Of a DNA stretch of 64,000 nt, positions 20,071-33,530 are shown piece by piece (position 1 is the stretch's first letter; each line of letters starts with the position of its first letter). The position numbers and the translations under genes are program-made. The notes beneath the pieces are model-generated. The model worked only from the letters and a program-made list of their open reading frames with translations. It ran no database searches and was not told the DNA's origin. Origin of the DNA: Citrus sinensis (lineage: Eukaryota > Streptophyta > Magnoliopsida > Sapindales > Rutaceae); the NCBI RefSeq assembly GCF_022201045.2, contig NC_068564.1:434001-498000 (forward strand), read 5' to 3'.

Positions 20071-22360
20071 TTAAGCCCATTTGGCCAGTACAGACATGCA
20101 ACCAGCTCCGAGAAGAAGTGAAGCATTAGCTCCTAATTGAAGCCTCGAATTGCTCTGCAGTATTGGGTTCATAAAATCAGCGGCAAGCAAGTCAACTAGT
20201 GCCATGTATATCAAAATCCCAGCCGAAGCTGAATTGAAAATCCCTTCTACAATTAGAGCTGTTGGGCTATTCTCTTCGTACACACTTGAAATTCCAATTC
20301 CAATTGCAATCCCCACTGGTGTTGTGAGAGAGAAAAATGTTGCCATAATTGCCATTGATCTAGACTTGAATTTTGCCTACAATTGAATAAAAATTAAGCA
20401 AACAGTTTGGGTTAATTAATTTTCATTAGTTGAGAACTTGAGCCTGAATGCTGACCAGTTAAAAAGCAGCTGAAAATATCTCTTTTTGGGTCATTAAAGC
20501 ACATGATTAGAATTAATCCTTAAAGAGGATTTAGCTTTTTAGATTTTATAATCGTGCTTTACACTATTTTCTTTCATAGTGTTGACAGGATGACAACATT
20601 CTCCAATATCCATTTTGCATCTACTGTTTTAATTTTTGTGACTCTAGACTAGCCTAGCCTAGCCTGGCATGCTACCTGAGTTTTTTTTTAGGAGATTATT
20701 GTTCATAATATTTATAATTATATAATTATTGAGACTAATTTACATGAAATTTTATATGCCACCGTCCAGATTTTAAATGTGACTCTAGACTAGCCTAGCC
20801 TCCCATCGCTACATGAGTTTTTATTGTTAGGAGATTATAAGCCACCGTCCAGATTTTAAATGTGACTCTAGACTAGCCTAGCCTCGCATCGCTACATGAG
20901 TTTTTATTGTTAGGAGATTATTGTTCATGATATTTACGATCATACAATTTTTTAGATCAGTTTACATCAAATCTTTGTTAGGAGATTATTGTTCATGATA
21001 TTCAATTTATATCAAATCTTATATGGCACCGCTCAAATTTTAACCCTCTTAAATATTCGAGGGACATCAACTCCATTCTTGGGAGAAAGACTGCATTCAC
21101 TCAAGTTTTGAGAAATGAAATTTAAATTAAACCCCTACAATGCATCTGTTGGGGCTCGAACCAGTTCCCTCACACTTATGAGGAAGTGGCTCTAGCCACT
21201 GGACCAATTCCTAGTGGTTCATCGCTACCTGAACTTATGTATAAAGATTTTCAATAATTCTAGAGTTTTACATGATATTTTTCAAGAGGAGTTTTCCACT
21301 GCCGTGGACGGTTGTTAAAATACAGATATTGAGTTGAATAATATTAATTTAGCACTGTATAAATAATTAAATATTTCATATTATTTAATGTATAGACATT
21401 CACATAAGATAATTAATTATATAAATATAGTACCTGAGAGATGCAGCCACCAAGTCCCATGCCCTCAAAAAACTGGTGAAATGACAAGGCTGCTAGTAGA
21501 GGCTTGATTATGTCAAGATCTTCAGAAGCACCCAAAGATATCCCAATAATTACTGAATGAACCACAATTCCTATCTCCAAAACCTGAATTAAGAAGAAAG
21601 AAAAAAAAAAGATATTCTTATTGTTATTATTATTTTTTTTTATAGAAGAAAAAAGATATTCATATTTTTTTTAATAGAAGAAAAGAAGATATTCATATCA
21701 ACGTATTCACCATACATGTACAACCAACAACGAACTTAATTAAAAATAAATGAACCTTACTTGTGAAACAACACGTTTTCGGATTAGTTCAGGTAGAGCA
21801 AGTTCTTGAGGTGAATCTGCGGAGCCATGAGCATGGCCATGTGTAGCATGTGTATGCACATGTACATGACCCGAATGATCATCAGCCATCTCTTCATCAA
21901 CAAGCTGTGGCCTAGACTTATCAAAATGCTGCCTCTTATAATACCCTGTCGCGAAAGAATCAATCATCAAAGTCCCTATCGCGGACATCATAGCAACTAA
22001 ACCAGTGAAAGGAAAATTCCCCCAAGGATTTTCACCAAGGCAGGGAGAGGTTAAGCTGTCAAATGCTTCTGGCAGTATGTGAACGAATCCGGTTGCTAGG
22101 ATAACGCCCGCAGCAAAGGCCTTAACCATGAAGAAAACATCATTCTCTGGCCTTAGCGCTGGAATCTTCTTGCCTAATAATGGAAGGCTCACCCCAAGAG
22201 CACCGGCAACAAGTATGGTAGCAATTGCAGCTAGCTTAAACTTAAGCGCTTCACCATTGTTTTGTTCCGTGTCTTCAACATCACAGGTACACTCGCCACG
22301 GACGGTACTAGGATAATAAAGAAGAACAAAAATTGATATTAATGGTGTTATCTTTAACAT
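20071..22360 (-). CDS. ZIP family zinc/iron transporter, second copy
   Basis: Paralogue of the 16330 gene. Exons: 21761-22360, 21434-21583, 20071-20376; exons 2 and 3 have exactly the same lengths as in the plus copy. Total 351 residues. The His-rich loop ([18 protein letters not shown], about 162-179), HS-X3-G and HQFFEG motifs are intact and it ends SVLAKWA. Odd feature: the paralogue's ATGGCTTGTAATTCT start corresponds here to CAAGCTTGTAATTCT, so the original ATG is lost and translation must begin at an internal Met (MLKITPL), removing about eight residues. The remaining N-terminus is still hydrophobic up to the GECTCDV segment. Intron 2 (20377-21433) carries a tandem repeat and a SINE. 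Confidence 0.93.
20640..21042 (+). repeat. Imperfect tandem repeat in intron 2 of the minus-strand ZIP gene
   Basis: The phrase GACTCTAGACTAGCCTAGCC starts at about 20640, 20781 and 20863. The companion phrase GCCACCGTCCAGATTTTAAA recurs at about 20758 and 20842, with a decayed form near 21026. Irregular periods (about 140 and 82 bp) suggest internal deletion of one unit. Confidence 0.75.
21043..21217 (-). mobile_element. tRNA-like SINE inside the ZIP intron repeat
   Basis: On the minus strand it has an A box (TGGTCCAGTGG) and B box (GGTTCGAGCCC) spaced as in a tRNA promoter, then an AT-rich body. The repeat unit continues on its far side (CATCGCTACCTGAAC at 21223), so it appears to have inserted into a tandem unit. 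No clear target duplication or poly(A) tail; edges approximate. Confidence 0.6.
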
Positions 22361-23944
22361 ATTAAAAGAATTACAAGCTTGAAGATTCGCCAGGGTGGTG
22401 AGTATTTCTAGAAGAAGAGAAATATTTCAAAGGCTTATTTGATTTGGGTTTGTGGGTACTTTAGAGAAATGAGTTTCGTGCTCTAATTAATATACATGGA
22501 AGACAAAGAATGTGTTCTATATGTTGACTGTTGCAGACACTGGATGGCTAATAATAAGAGAGAATCTAATACAGTCAAGAAAGGTAAAAGCTAGCTGCAA
22601 GGAATTGACTCTACGGAGAGCTTCTTTATACATAGAAATTTGTATGGCATTCATGTCGTATAGGTCATATATTAGATATCATAGGTCAGATCTAAATACT
22701 TATTTGATTTCTATATGTAGCATAGATTGAAGGAAGCCAACCGAGCACAGTTAAAATATCTGCACTCTGCACAATTAAGATCAACTTCACACAAGATGCT
22801 AAAGCCTAATTCTAATAATAAAGAAAATCTTTCTAAGATACAGGTCTTAGCAATCGAGCTTTACTGGTGTAGTTACGTTAAATCGAAAAAAAAGAAAAAG
22901 ATAAGTCCAAATATGAGTTCTTGGTGTCATATCTATATATAAAGTATATATACACTACCAGTGGCATAATGAATTATTTGGAAGTGATTCAAAAATATAG
23001 AAGTAGCTAGACAAATCAGAAATATTTTTCTTTCAATATTCTGCCAGATAAACAAACTATTAAATTGAAATATATAGTTGGATGATTTCGTAGACAATTA
23101 AAAAGTGGACAACTCATAAATGTCTTACTTAAATTTTCTAACATATACACAATCGGAATTGTATTAAGGAATTAGTTCAAAGTGATTCATAGATATAAAA
23201 GGAGTCAGACAAGAAATGTAATTTGTGCTCTCAAAATTCAGCCATATATGAATACAAATTGAAATATATATGGTGGTATGTTTGTATATATGTATGTATG
23301 TATAATCACTCTCAAAAGCAAACACCCGCACTCTTTTTAAGTCAGACACACTGTTAAACTGTATGGTTTAATAACATTAAAAAATAACTCTATTAACTCC
23401 TATGATTAACAGCATATCCACATGAAAATAATAATAATAATAAAGATATATATATATATATATATATATAGGATTTCTGACCATATTAAAATAGGGATAA
23501 GTTAACAAACAAACAAAAAATACATATTTCAATATAGAGCATTTTATCTTATAATATATTGAAATATGTGTTTTTTGTCTTTTAGCTCATCACTGACTTT
23601 ATCTTTGATTGAAAATCCAATATATATATATATATAGTCATTCTCTCATGCGGGAGCCTTAATTTTTTTTTTTCCTTATAAACACACTGTTAAGTCATAC
23701 GATTTTATAGAATCAATCCAAACACTACTAAATCACATGATTTAACAAAGTGTCTACATTAGAAAAAATGAAGGCGCATAATGTGTATGTGTGTGTGTGG
23801 ATGCAAAAAAAATGGATTTTGTGTAGATTTATTATTATACCATATAATATAATGGTGTTTTTATTTAATTAATTATACTATCATATGGTGTAATATGTGA
23901 TTTCAGAATTTATTTTGAATGTATACGTTGTGTTTTATTTCTCT
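22361..23944. other. Intergenic region upstream of the minus-strand ZIP gene
   Basis: 22440-22580 is the ZIP promoter/leader in minus sense (compare 16120-16250). 23430-23471 holds AT-rich microsatellites ending in (TA)n. 23495-23603 is a short inverted repeat. No other gene seen. Confidence 0.55.
23495..23603. mobile_element. Small MITE-like inverted repeat
   Basis: The left arm GATAAGTTAACAAACAAAC...ACATATTTCAATATA pairs with the right arm read in reverse, GATAAAGTCAGTGATGAGC...ACACATATTTCAATATA, around a 20-bp loop. Total about 109 bp. No coding capacity; TSD not clear. Confidence 0.55.
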
Positions 23945-25360
23945 TCAATCTTCCATTTTCTCAAGGTGCTCTTTTTTGGTTAAGAATAGCTGTCGGTGTA
24001 AACAAAATGGATTCATAAATTCATTGAAAGTGAAATTCCTCATTTTTCCTTCGTCTTTCTTTCTTTCTTTCTTTTAACTTTTTGTAAAAGCTTCAAAACA
24101 ATTAGCTTTCTTGTGGGAGATTTAGTGTAGTTATTTAATTACTTATTTTGGAGCTAATTTTCCATTTTTTTCTCATTTCTTTTTTAATACAACTAGTCAA
24201 ACCGACCTTAAGTATTTCTTGAAAATAATTTTTGAATGAGATCGCAGTGTAATAAAAATTGATAATGACAATGATGGACTATCCGGACATAAAAGGACAT
24301 AGGGATAATCATAAAAGAAAAGAAGATTGGATATGATCACAATTTGTTCATCAGAAAAAGAAGATGGAGACAATATGTTGTCATGCAACACTTACTTCAA
24401 TGAAATTTGGCCTACATGGCATAGTTTGTAAGCTTCGTGTAGCTTTTTTGTTATAAGCTCAGAACTTTAACATTATTATCGCATAATATTGTACTACTTA
24501 AGCCTTAATTAAATCTATAGTATTTTTTGTTGCAGTGACTGATCTTAACTGGAGACCTGGTGGAAACAGACAACATTGATCGTAGCGATTCTCACTACTT
24601 ACATTATCAAAAGGGCCACTGGTTTATCTCTCTATCGAATCAAATTAGCCAAGGGTGTGCATTCCTCAGCCCAAGTTAACGTTTCATTCAATTCTTGCCA
24701 ATATTGGCATTAGGAAATAAAAAACATAAATTCAATTGTCCAAACAAGATGTTCAAATAAGAACATTCACCCCCAGATCGATAAACTATTCATATAAACA
24801 AGTTATACCCACTGATAAGTTGGGGAGAGTTTAACAGTAAAAAATCTCTTAACGACCCATTAATATGACATAAATCCACACAATAAAAACAGTTAAGTCA
24901 ACCCATTAAAACTCATTCCATAAGGAGTCGAGATTGAGGTCGGGTTTAAGATCAAAATCTCATTTCACACATTACTCATTAACATTTAATATTAATGATT
25001 TAATAAACGTTACAACTTGTATTATAAATTGTTAAACAAAAATAAATTGATTTTAATTGACTGCTAATGTAGAGTTAGGACAACTTCTAAAATTCCTAAG
25101 GTTTTAATTGATTATGTTGGGCTCTAGAACTAAATATTGATTTCTTGTACATTATTTGATGATGTTAAGCATGAAGAATATTAATATTTTGTTTTGTTTG
25201 GTGTTATATTATTAAAGAGCTTTGTTTTACAAATTGTTAGTTTTATTTTAAACTAAATAGATAATACCAGAAACAATTGGTTAAATGGATTGGTTCGAAT
25301 AACACTATAGTGACAATGAATGGACTTGAGCTCTCATTTTTCGATCCAATAAATTAATGG
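23945..25360 (+). repeat. Segmental duplication, copy A
   Basis: Colinear with 26205-27570 at roughly 80-90% by eye. Contains a conserved exon-like patch at 24550-24655 and the block related in reverse to the ZIP upstream regions (24360-24430). No intact gene. Confidence 0.8.
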
Positions 25361-26094
25361 ATGGGTTCAAATAAAACTAGACATATACTATATAAAATTT
25401 AAAAATAGACGTGTATTATTATGAAATTTAAATAATATCATATATTGATTAGCATTTTATATGATTGGATTAGGGAAAACATGTTCAAGAATCTATTTGC
25501 CCCGTCAACCAGCTAAACAGACTTTCGCGTTTCATTAATAAAGTTTATTCTAATTGTAAAATTAGAATAATTAGAATAATTTTAAGAGAGAAAGAATTAA
25601 TTAACAAAATTAAAGTTAGCAAAATTTGAACGTGCGCACATTGTGGAAATCCCTTAGTTGCATTAAGCATCTTGTGCATTAAGTGGCAAAAAGGTTGTGA
25701 GACCAAATTCCATTCATTGGTATCGTAAGAATGTGCAAACAAACTAATGGTTAGCAGAAGCATGACAGATTAGATATAAAAGTAAAATCCTTAATCATTG
25801 TTGTGAAACCATCTTAAAATTTCATTGTTGAAATTATTATTATTATTATTATTATTAATTGCTGCTTCAGAATTAACATTTGATGGGTTAAAACAAAATT
25901 AATTTCATGGCCAAAAGTTAATTTTAAAGTTGTTCTATCAATAATGAGACTTATTTTAAGAATGTATTGATATATTGATAATCTCATCGTAAGTATTGCT
26001 TAAACACAAGAGTTACAACGTTAATAATATATAATTATCCAAATATAAAATACAAAAAATCGATAATTAACAGTTTGTTGATAAAGAGACGGCT
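25361..26094. other. Spacer with repeats from the ZIP-cluster unit
   Basis: 25376-25450 matches the 10820-10905 and 12560-12640 flank; 25595-25770 matches 13180-13310. An (ATT)n run lies at about 25826-25857. No gene seen. Confidence 0.5.
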
Positions 26095-26200
26095 GATGAA
26101 CATGCAAGTCCTGTACATGTGCATACACATGCCACACATGGCCATGCTCATGGCTCCATGGATTCATCATCTCAAGAATTTGCTCTATCAGAACTAAACC
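26095..26200 (+). pseudogene. ZIP exon-1 relic: only the His-rich loop
   Basis: Encodes [20 protein letters not shown] and the following SSSQEFALSEL, matching the cytosolic loop and exon-1 end of the ZIP genes, at DNA level closest to 16800-16930. Nothing of the membrane spans remains on either side. It is fused directly to duplication copy B. Confidence 0.88.
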
Positions 26201-26204
26201 TCTT

Positions 26205-27570
<1,366 letters not shown>

Positions 27571-27670
27571 AGGTAGGTTCAAGTATATGTAATATAATAT
27601 GACATGAAATTGCATAAACACGACCTATTTTTGGACTTACTTATTATCATTTTTATAAAGATATGAAAGA
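27571..27670. other. Short AT-rich spacer
   Basis: Nothing recognised. Confidence 0.4.
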
Positions 27671-28650
27671 GTAGTTTTCTAGTCTAGGATCTTAAAGTGC
27701 GGAAAAAATCTAGAAAAATTTTAAAACCGCAGGGTTTTAAGGCTTACAAATTGAAGTGCTTAAACCGCACAGTATGCGTTTTTCCAGACATTTCCGCACT
27801 TTAAAAATCCAAATTTGAACATTTCTAAGATATGGAAACTTGAAATGTTTACATATAAAAGTATATTTGTTTTCTTCTTCCGATTTTAAAAATACTAGAC
27901 AAAAATACTTATAATATGTTTTCCTCTGAATGATTTAATTTTTTTTTCCTTTGTCATTGCCTAGCATCAATAACAATTCTCACTATCGCCTGGACGTTGG
28001 CTTTTTTTAAATAAATAAAAAAGTAAATTACAAATTTAATTCAATATTAGTAAACAATAATGTATAAATCAAATTCATATTTTAAAATATATTAACACTG
28101 GACGACTATGTCTAGCAACAATGCAGAGACAAAGTAATATCTACCTGTTTTATTAAGAAGCTATATTAGTGCGGACACCCCCAATTTTTTTTTTCATGCG
28201 AACACGCTTTTAAGCTGTATCATCTATGTAGAGTCAGATTTTAATGCTCTCGAATCGCACGACTTTATAGTGTATTAAAAATTAATTTTATTAAGTCACA
28301 CGGCTTAACAACATGTCTGCTTATGTTATTAAGCGGTGCGGTTTAATAATATAATTTGATAATACTATTAAACCACAAGACTTAATAGTTTTCCTGAACT
28401 TTAATAAAGTCTGGGATCCTAAACCAGATTAGGACTCTCTCTCTCTCTCTTTCCATATATTTTAAAGTGCGGTTTAATTGTACTTTATATTTTAAAGTAA
28501 CGGTTTAACCGTATTTTATATTTTAAAGTCTGGAGATATGCATAAATCGCGCGGCTTAACCGTTTTAAATTTTAAATCTCTTAAACCATATAATTTTAAA
28601 GTTTTCCTCAATTTTTCCCGCACTATAAAATCCTAGACTAGAAACTTAAA
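27671..28650. mobile_element. Foldback-type DNA transposon, about 1 kb, non-autonomous
   Basis: The ends are inverted repeats: TTTCTAGTCTAGGATCTTAAAGTGCGG at the left (27676) and, reversed, TTTCTAGTCTAGGATTTTATAGTGCGG at the right (ending about 28645). The left 150 bp also folds on itself (27688-27708 against 27790-27811). The motif AAACCGCRCGG recurs many times inside. No ORF and no convincing target duplication, so the superfamily is unassigned. Confidence 0.7.
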
Positions 28651-29832
28651 ACGGTTAAGTTTATGAGTATGACTATTTATAGCAATTTGACCAAAGAGAC
28701 ATGCATGATTCTGGCCTTTAGTTTCCATATTCATCTTTTTTCTTGTTCACGTTAGGATTTTAACTTGGACATGCATGACCTAAATTAAACTATATTCTTC
28801 AGTGAAATCAGTTGTTTATTCTTTCGGCTAATAAAAGTTAATAATAAAAAATTACAGCCAAAGGAATATTTGCTGCGTTTTATATCAGCCAAATTCAGCA
28901 ACGCAAAAAATCTCGCAAACAAAAGAGGTGGTGGAATTTAGAGGTGATTTTTGTAGAGAAATTTAGTATAAAGTTAGAGTGATTTTAATTTAGAGGTGAT
29001 TTCCTTTCTCTTTTGTTTTTTATTTTCTTATAGCGCATTTTCACAAATTTTAAATAAAATGAGTATTTTGCTAACAATGACTGATTTTCTAAGTCAAGCT
29101 AAAGGGTGAAGTTCAAGGATTTAAATTAAAGACTTAATTATTTTCTCAAGTGAGTTTAAAGTTTTTTTTTAATTACATACTTATGAGTTGTATTTTTACA
29201 TGTTGTTTTTCATTCTATATTTATTTGTAGATCCAAATCTCCTTAGATCTATATGGGTGTTTGGACTTGATATTGACATAGTAATACAGTAGCGGGAACA
29301 CTCTAATATAGTTGTGAAACATTATGTGCTTGACTTTCATATTTATTTATAGAGTGGTTAATTAAGAACCGGGTCACATAATTTTTAAACTAGCAAAAAA
29401 TACAAAACATAAATATGAGAGAGTATTATGATCATGATTTGAATTTTAAGAGTGGATCTCGTAATCTTAAACGCTTTTATTAATTTTGACTATTCCTTCC
29501 TAATTTCTTTTTCTATAATTATTTTTATCTAATAGTTAATAATTAGATTTTTAATTTCTTGTGGTTTTACCCCAGACTCACCAAGTTGTATTATAACTAA
29601 ATGCTTTTATACTTGAGAGTAATCTACTAGTTTTAAGTTCTGACAAAATTATTAAAACTCAATGTTTTGATTTTGAATTTTTAATTTAGGCGCTCAAATT
29701 TTGTATGGTCGAAAAGCAAGAACGTAGTTTATTTGATTAGACAAAATATTTTATCTATCAATACAAAACATTTCAATTATTCTTTTTTTTTTAAAACTTA
29801 GATATACAACGATATTATTCAATATATACAAT
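28651..29832. other. AT-rich intergenic DNA
   Basis: No gene, RNA or element recognised. Confidence 0.4.
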
Positions 29833-30111
29833 TTAGGTCTTATTTGAAATTGAGGTGTTGTAACTTTAAAGCTACATCTGCTGTGCAAAAAACGTTATAA
29901 CTATGAAACAAAAATCAATAATATGTAGTAAATATAAATTTTAAATAATAATTTTGACAAAATCATTAAAGATATAATAAATTTTTTATTATACAAGTGA
30001 AAAATCATATTAACATAACTTTCAAATTACAACAATTAATGTTTACCAAATACTTTAGTGTTGTATCTTAAAAGTTAGAGCTGCCCAACCTCAATCACAA
30101 ATACACCCTTA
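29833..30111. mobile_element. Complete PIF/Harbinger (Tourist-like) MITE
   Basis: Element 29836-30108 (273 bp) flanked by TTA on both sides (29833-29835 and 30109-30111). Terminal inverted repeats GGTCTTATTTGAAATTGAGG and, reversed, GGGTGTATTTGTGATTGAGG. No coding capacity. Its left half is also found in the ZIP pseudogene at 8346. Confidence 0.85.
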
Positions 30112-30452
30112 ATTTGAAGATCAAGCTTGATGGAAAAAACTTATTTGAAAATCTGTGATGTAATTTTACGAGAGCTCAGTCACGGCAACCAACTCCCAAG
30201 TTAATGAAAGTTATTCCTCTTAGCTTAAACGTAATTAAAAAAAAAAAACGATTTTGGTTTTCTTAAAGGTAAAATCATTTGCATGCCCAATTTTATTAAT
30301 TTCCAACCAGATATTGCATTTGTTAGGCACTTAATAATTTATCATGGTGGGCTAAGTTGTTTGTCTGCAGTTTACCTGCCAATAATTTATAAATCTTGAC
30401 AACATCACCTTTCTCATTTTTTTTTTTTTTTATCAAAGGGAGCCAAACAAGG

Positions 30453-31236
30453 CTAAACCGAAACAAAACGCGGGAAAGCATTCCCGTACATGTCGTGAAA
30501 TAAGCAATTAACAACACCACTAGGAGGGTTGTGAAGGAAATGGAAGCCAAGAGGTTGCCTTATTGCTAAATTTGTAAGAAAATCTGTTGCAAAGTTTGCT
30601 TCATGATAGATATGGCTAATGCACACATGCCATTCTCTATTGATGAGCCTTCTGATACTTTGAATCACTGAAGAAAAATTATTGGGGCTATTGCTGTCGT
30701 CTGCAAGTAGATCAATGATGCACTTACTGTCCACTTCAACCAACAAAGACCGAATTCCCAACTTCCAACCCAGGTCAAGACCATAGAATAAACCCCAAAG
30801 TTCAGCATTGGTAACCGAACTAATTCCAATATTTGCACAGAATCCAGCAATCTAATTCCCATTGGCATTTCTTATCAACCCACCTGTAGCTGCCATATTC
30901 ATCTTTTTGCAGGCCCCATCAGTATTCAATTTGAAAACATTCTCAGGGGGTGGTTACCATCCAAAGTATTTAACCATTTTTGAAGCTCCAGGCTTGATCA
31001 AAGCCGTCATGGTTTTATGGGAATTTTCAGCTCTGGTCATAATATCTAAAATGATGTTTTGATTGCTCCTCTGCACATTCTTAAACAGAGCTTGGTTCCT
31101 CCAAAACCACAAACGCCAGATTGCTGTGCCAAAAATTACCGCCCAGTCCACTCCATTACAATCATAACAGTTCGGCTTTAGATTAGTAAGAATCCAATCC
31201 TCTAAGTTTAAAGAGAAAAAACTTCCTCGTAATCTA
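30453..31236 (-). pseudogene. LINE/non-LTR retrotransposon RNase H-like fragment
   Basis: One minus-strand frame encodes a C-terminal retroelement piece: a Trp-rich linker (GTAIWRLWFWRNQALF), then an RNase H fold (RVT_3 type) with NTDGACKK, NAELWGLFYGLDL, EVDSKCIIDLL and a final YHEANFATDFL carrying the last acidic residue. The D-E-D-D catalytic set is visible, but TAA at 30954-30956 and TAG at 30852-30854 interrupt the frame. The reverse transcriptase is absent. Dead 5'-truncated copy or domesticated-family remnant. Confidence 0.85.
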
Positions 31237-32143
31237 CACGGGACTATATCTATAGACAGTATTGATAGACAGTATTGACCAGATTTAATATACAGCAGAA
31301 CAAATTCATAGGAAAGTCAATAAGTTTCGAGTTTTGATTAGAAGGACTCTGAACAAAAACTCAATAAGGGAATAGGAAAAAGAACTGATACACTCTAAAC
31401 ATTTAAGAAAAGGAGTATAAATTTTCCAAACATTTTAAAAAGACATTTACATCCCAATTTGTTAACGGGAGAAAATTTATTTTCAACTTATAATTACCAT
31501 TATCTTCCTCTAATATACAAGTCAATATATTAACAAATAATGATTATTTCAAATAATAATAATTATAATCACAACTATTATAAAAAATAATGTCATTAAT
31601 CTAAGATAAAGCAAACACATTAATGGTAATACAACTCATTCTTATTCCTATTCCTACAGGTGCAATAGACAATTTATTATGATTCTCATTCCCCATTTTG
31701 ATTTTAGAACATTAAAATTCATGTCCATTCCGATTACTGATTAGTAAATGCACTATAAAATTCTTATAATCTAGTGGTTATAATAAATTTAATGGTATAT
31801 TTACTAATTATGAATGAGAATGGAAATTGAGATAATAGAATTAGATTCATTAATTGTTTACTTTTAAAATAAGGACAGGGAATAAGAATAAAATTTGAGT
31901 ATTTGGAAATGTGGAATGAAAATCTCATTCCAAAGGAGAGATGAGAATAAGAGTGGGGAATGAAAATGAGAAGTAAATTGATATTTATACCCTTATTAAA
32001 AATTTAAGGTTCCTTTTTATTCTCATATAATAATAATAATAATAAAGCTCATTAAAAAAATTATAAATTATTTGACCTTTAAATAATTTTCGAGGGCTAC
32101 CTGGGGTGCAGCCCAAGCTGACCCTCTCATTGCTTTTCCTGTA
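31237..32143. other. AT-rich intergenic DNA
   Basis: No gene. Many CATTCC/GGAATG phrases in both orientations (31640-31980) hint at an old MITE, but I could not define ends. Confidence 0.4.
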
Positions 32144-32669
32144 GGTGTATATAGGGATAGCAAAATTGCTGGACGAGACTTTTCTAAGCCTAGACCCGAG
32201 TCCATGTAAGGAAAAGTATAAGGGCCGGGCCTGGACTTTCTTATATTGTTTAATTATTTTTTTAAATGATTATAAACTTGTAATAAATTAAGAATTAATA
32301 AGTTGTTATCATCAACAATAAATTAAAAAAATATCTATTTGAAAATGAAATAATAAATTAAAAAAAGTAGATAAAGTTTATAAGTTTAATTTTATAGTAT
32401 TGAATTTTCTAATTCGAGCACTCTCTTAATTTATTAGGGCTTAGTAAAGAGTTTAGTGAATAATTTTAAGTTTTTTGAATCGTCATTGATTTATGAATTA
32501 ATAATTTAAATTTTCTTCTTTTGTCTTTTGATTATTTTTAAATTTTAAATTTATTTTTCAAGAAGATAAGGGTTAGACCTAATCTAAGTATTCTCTTTAA
32601 ACTCTTGTCCAAACCGTTATATGGAGGGCTAAGCTAGCTTTGGGTCTTTTTAGCGACCCTATGTGTACA
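32144..32669. mobile_element. Non-autonomous hAT-like element
   Basis: Element 32152-32661 (510 bp). Left end TAGGGATAGCAAAA, right end reversed TAGGGTCGCTAAAA, flanked by near-matching 8-mers GGTGTATA and TGTGTACA (6 of 8). 8-bp duplications and TAGGG ends fit the hAT superfamily. No transposase. Confidence 0.7.
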
Positions 32670-33363
32670 TAACTATTTTTCTGTACTTTGTTTGAAAGCC
32701 TAAGTTGTATTGAAAAAAAATAAAAAGAGGTCTTTGTGACGTTACGTGTGATTATTTGCTGTTATATGTGGGTTTAAAAGCGATAGCATTTGAGATTTCA
32801 GAGGAGGAAAGTGAATAAGCCCAAGAACATTATGCTTAGTGCTTGGGATAATCGTTGGCTTAGTTCTACCCAAATCTAATATTATTCGGAGATTAAGAAT
32901 GCACATCAATTCATTTTATTCAACACTATACACAAACAGTGAATTAATCACCAATGTAGATTTGAGACTAATTTAGTACTATTAACTTTCGATCTTTAAT
33001 GTTTATTAATATTTTTTTTTTGTGAAGCGCCATCATTAATCTTTCATTGAAAATAAAAAAATTTAAAAAAAAAAGGAAAGAAAGAAAGAACTATCAATTA
33101 CTTTTGATTTTATAGCTAGCATCTTTTACTGGGAAATGAATGGTTTTTGTTAAACTTTTATCCAATAATTACAGACAAAACATGAAAGATTGATTGGATT
33201 GCATAAAAGTTTACAAGATCTTTTTTTATTTTTTTTTTAAAAAACCAAGAAAATTCATTGGAGAAAGCCCCTTTTAAAAAACGATCATGCATGTTATAGA
33301 ATTTGATGCGAACATGGTCTCATCAATGCACAAAAAAAATAACGAACAATGCATATAAAGTTC
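32670..33363. other. AT-rich intergenic DNA
   Basis: Nothing recognised beyond A/T homopolymer runs. Confidence 0.4.
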
Positions 33364-33530
33364 TGATCAGGATTCTCTCCTGATCTGATTATGTTCTAAG
33401 CAAATAATTCAATTACTGATTGATAGTTAATAAATAAATAATGTTGAATCTTATCCATACAATTACACTACCACTAAAACATACATAGAAGAAAATCTTA
33501 AAAAGTTCCGAAGAAATCAGGAGAGGATCA
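33364..33530. mobile_element. Small MITE family, copy 1
   Basis: Begins TGATCAGGATTCTCTCCTGAT and ends with the reversed form ATCAGGAGAGGATCA. Shares its body with 48133-48304, including CTGATCTGATTATGTT and the CACTACCACT block. Confidence 0.6.

Noticed and set aside
31435-31985. Putative MITE with CATTCC/GGAATG ends
   Set aside because: No consistent terminal repeats or target duplication could be aligned by eye.
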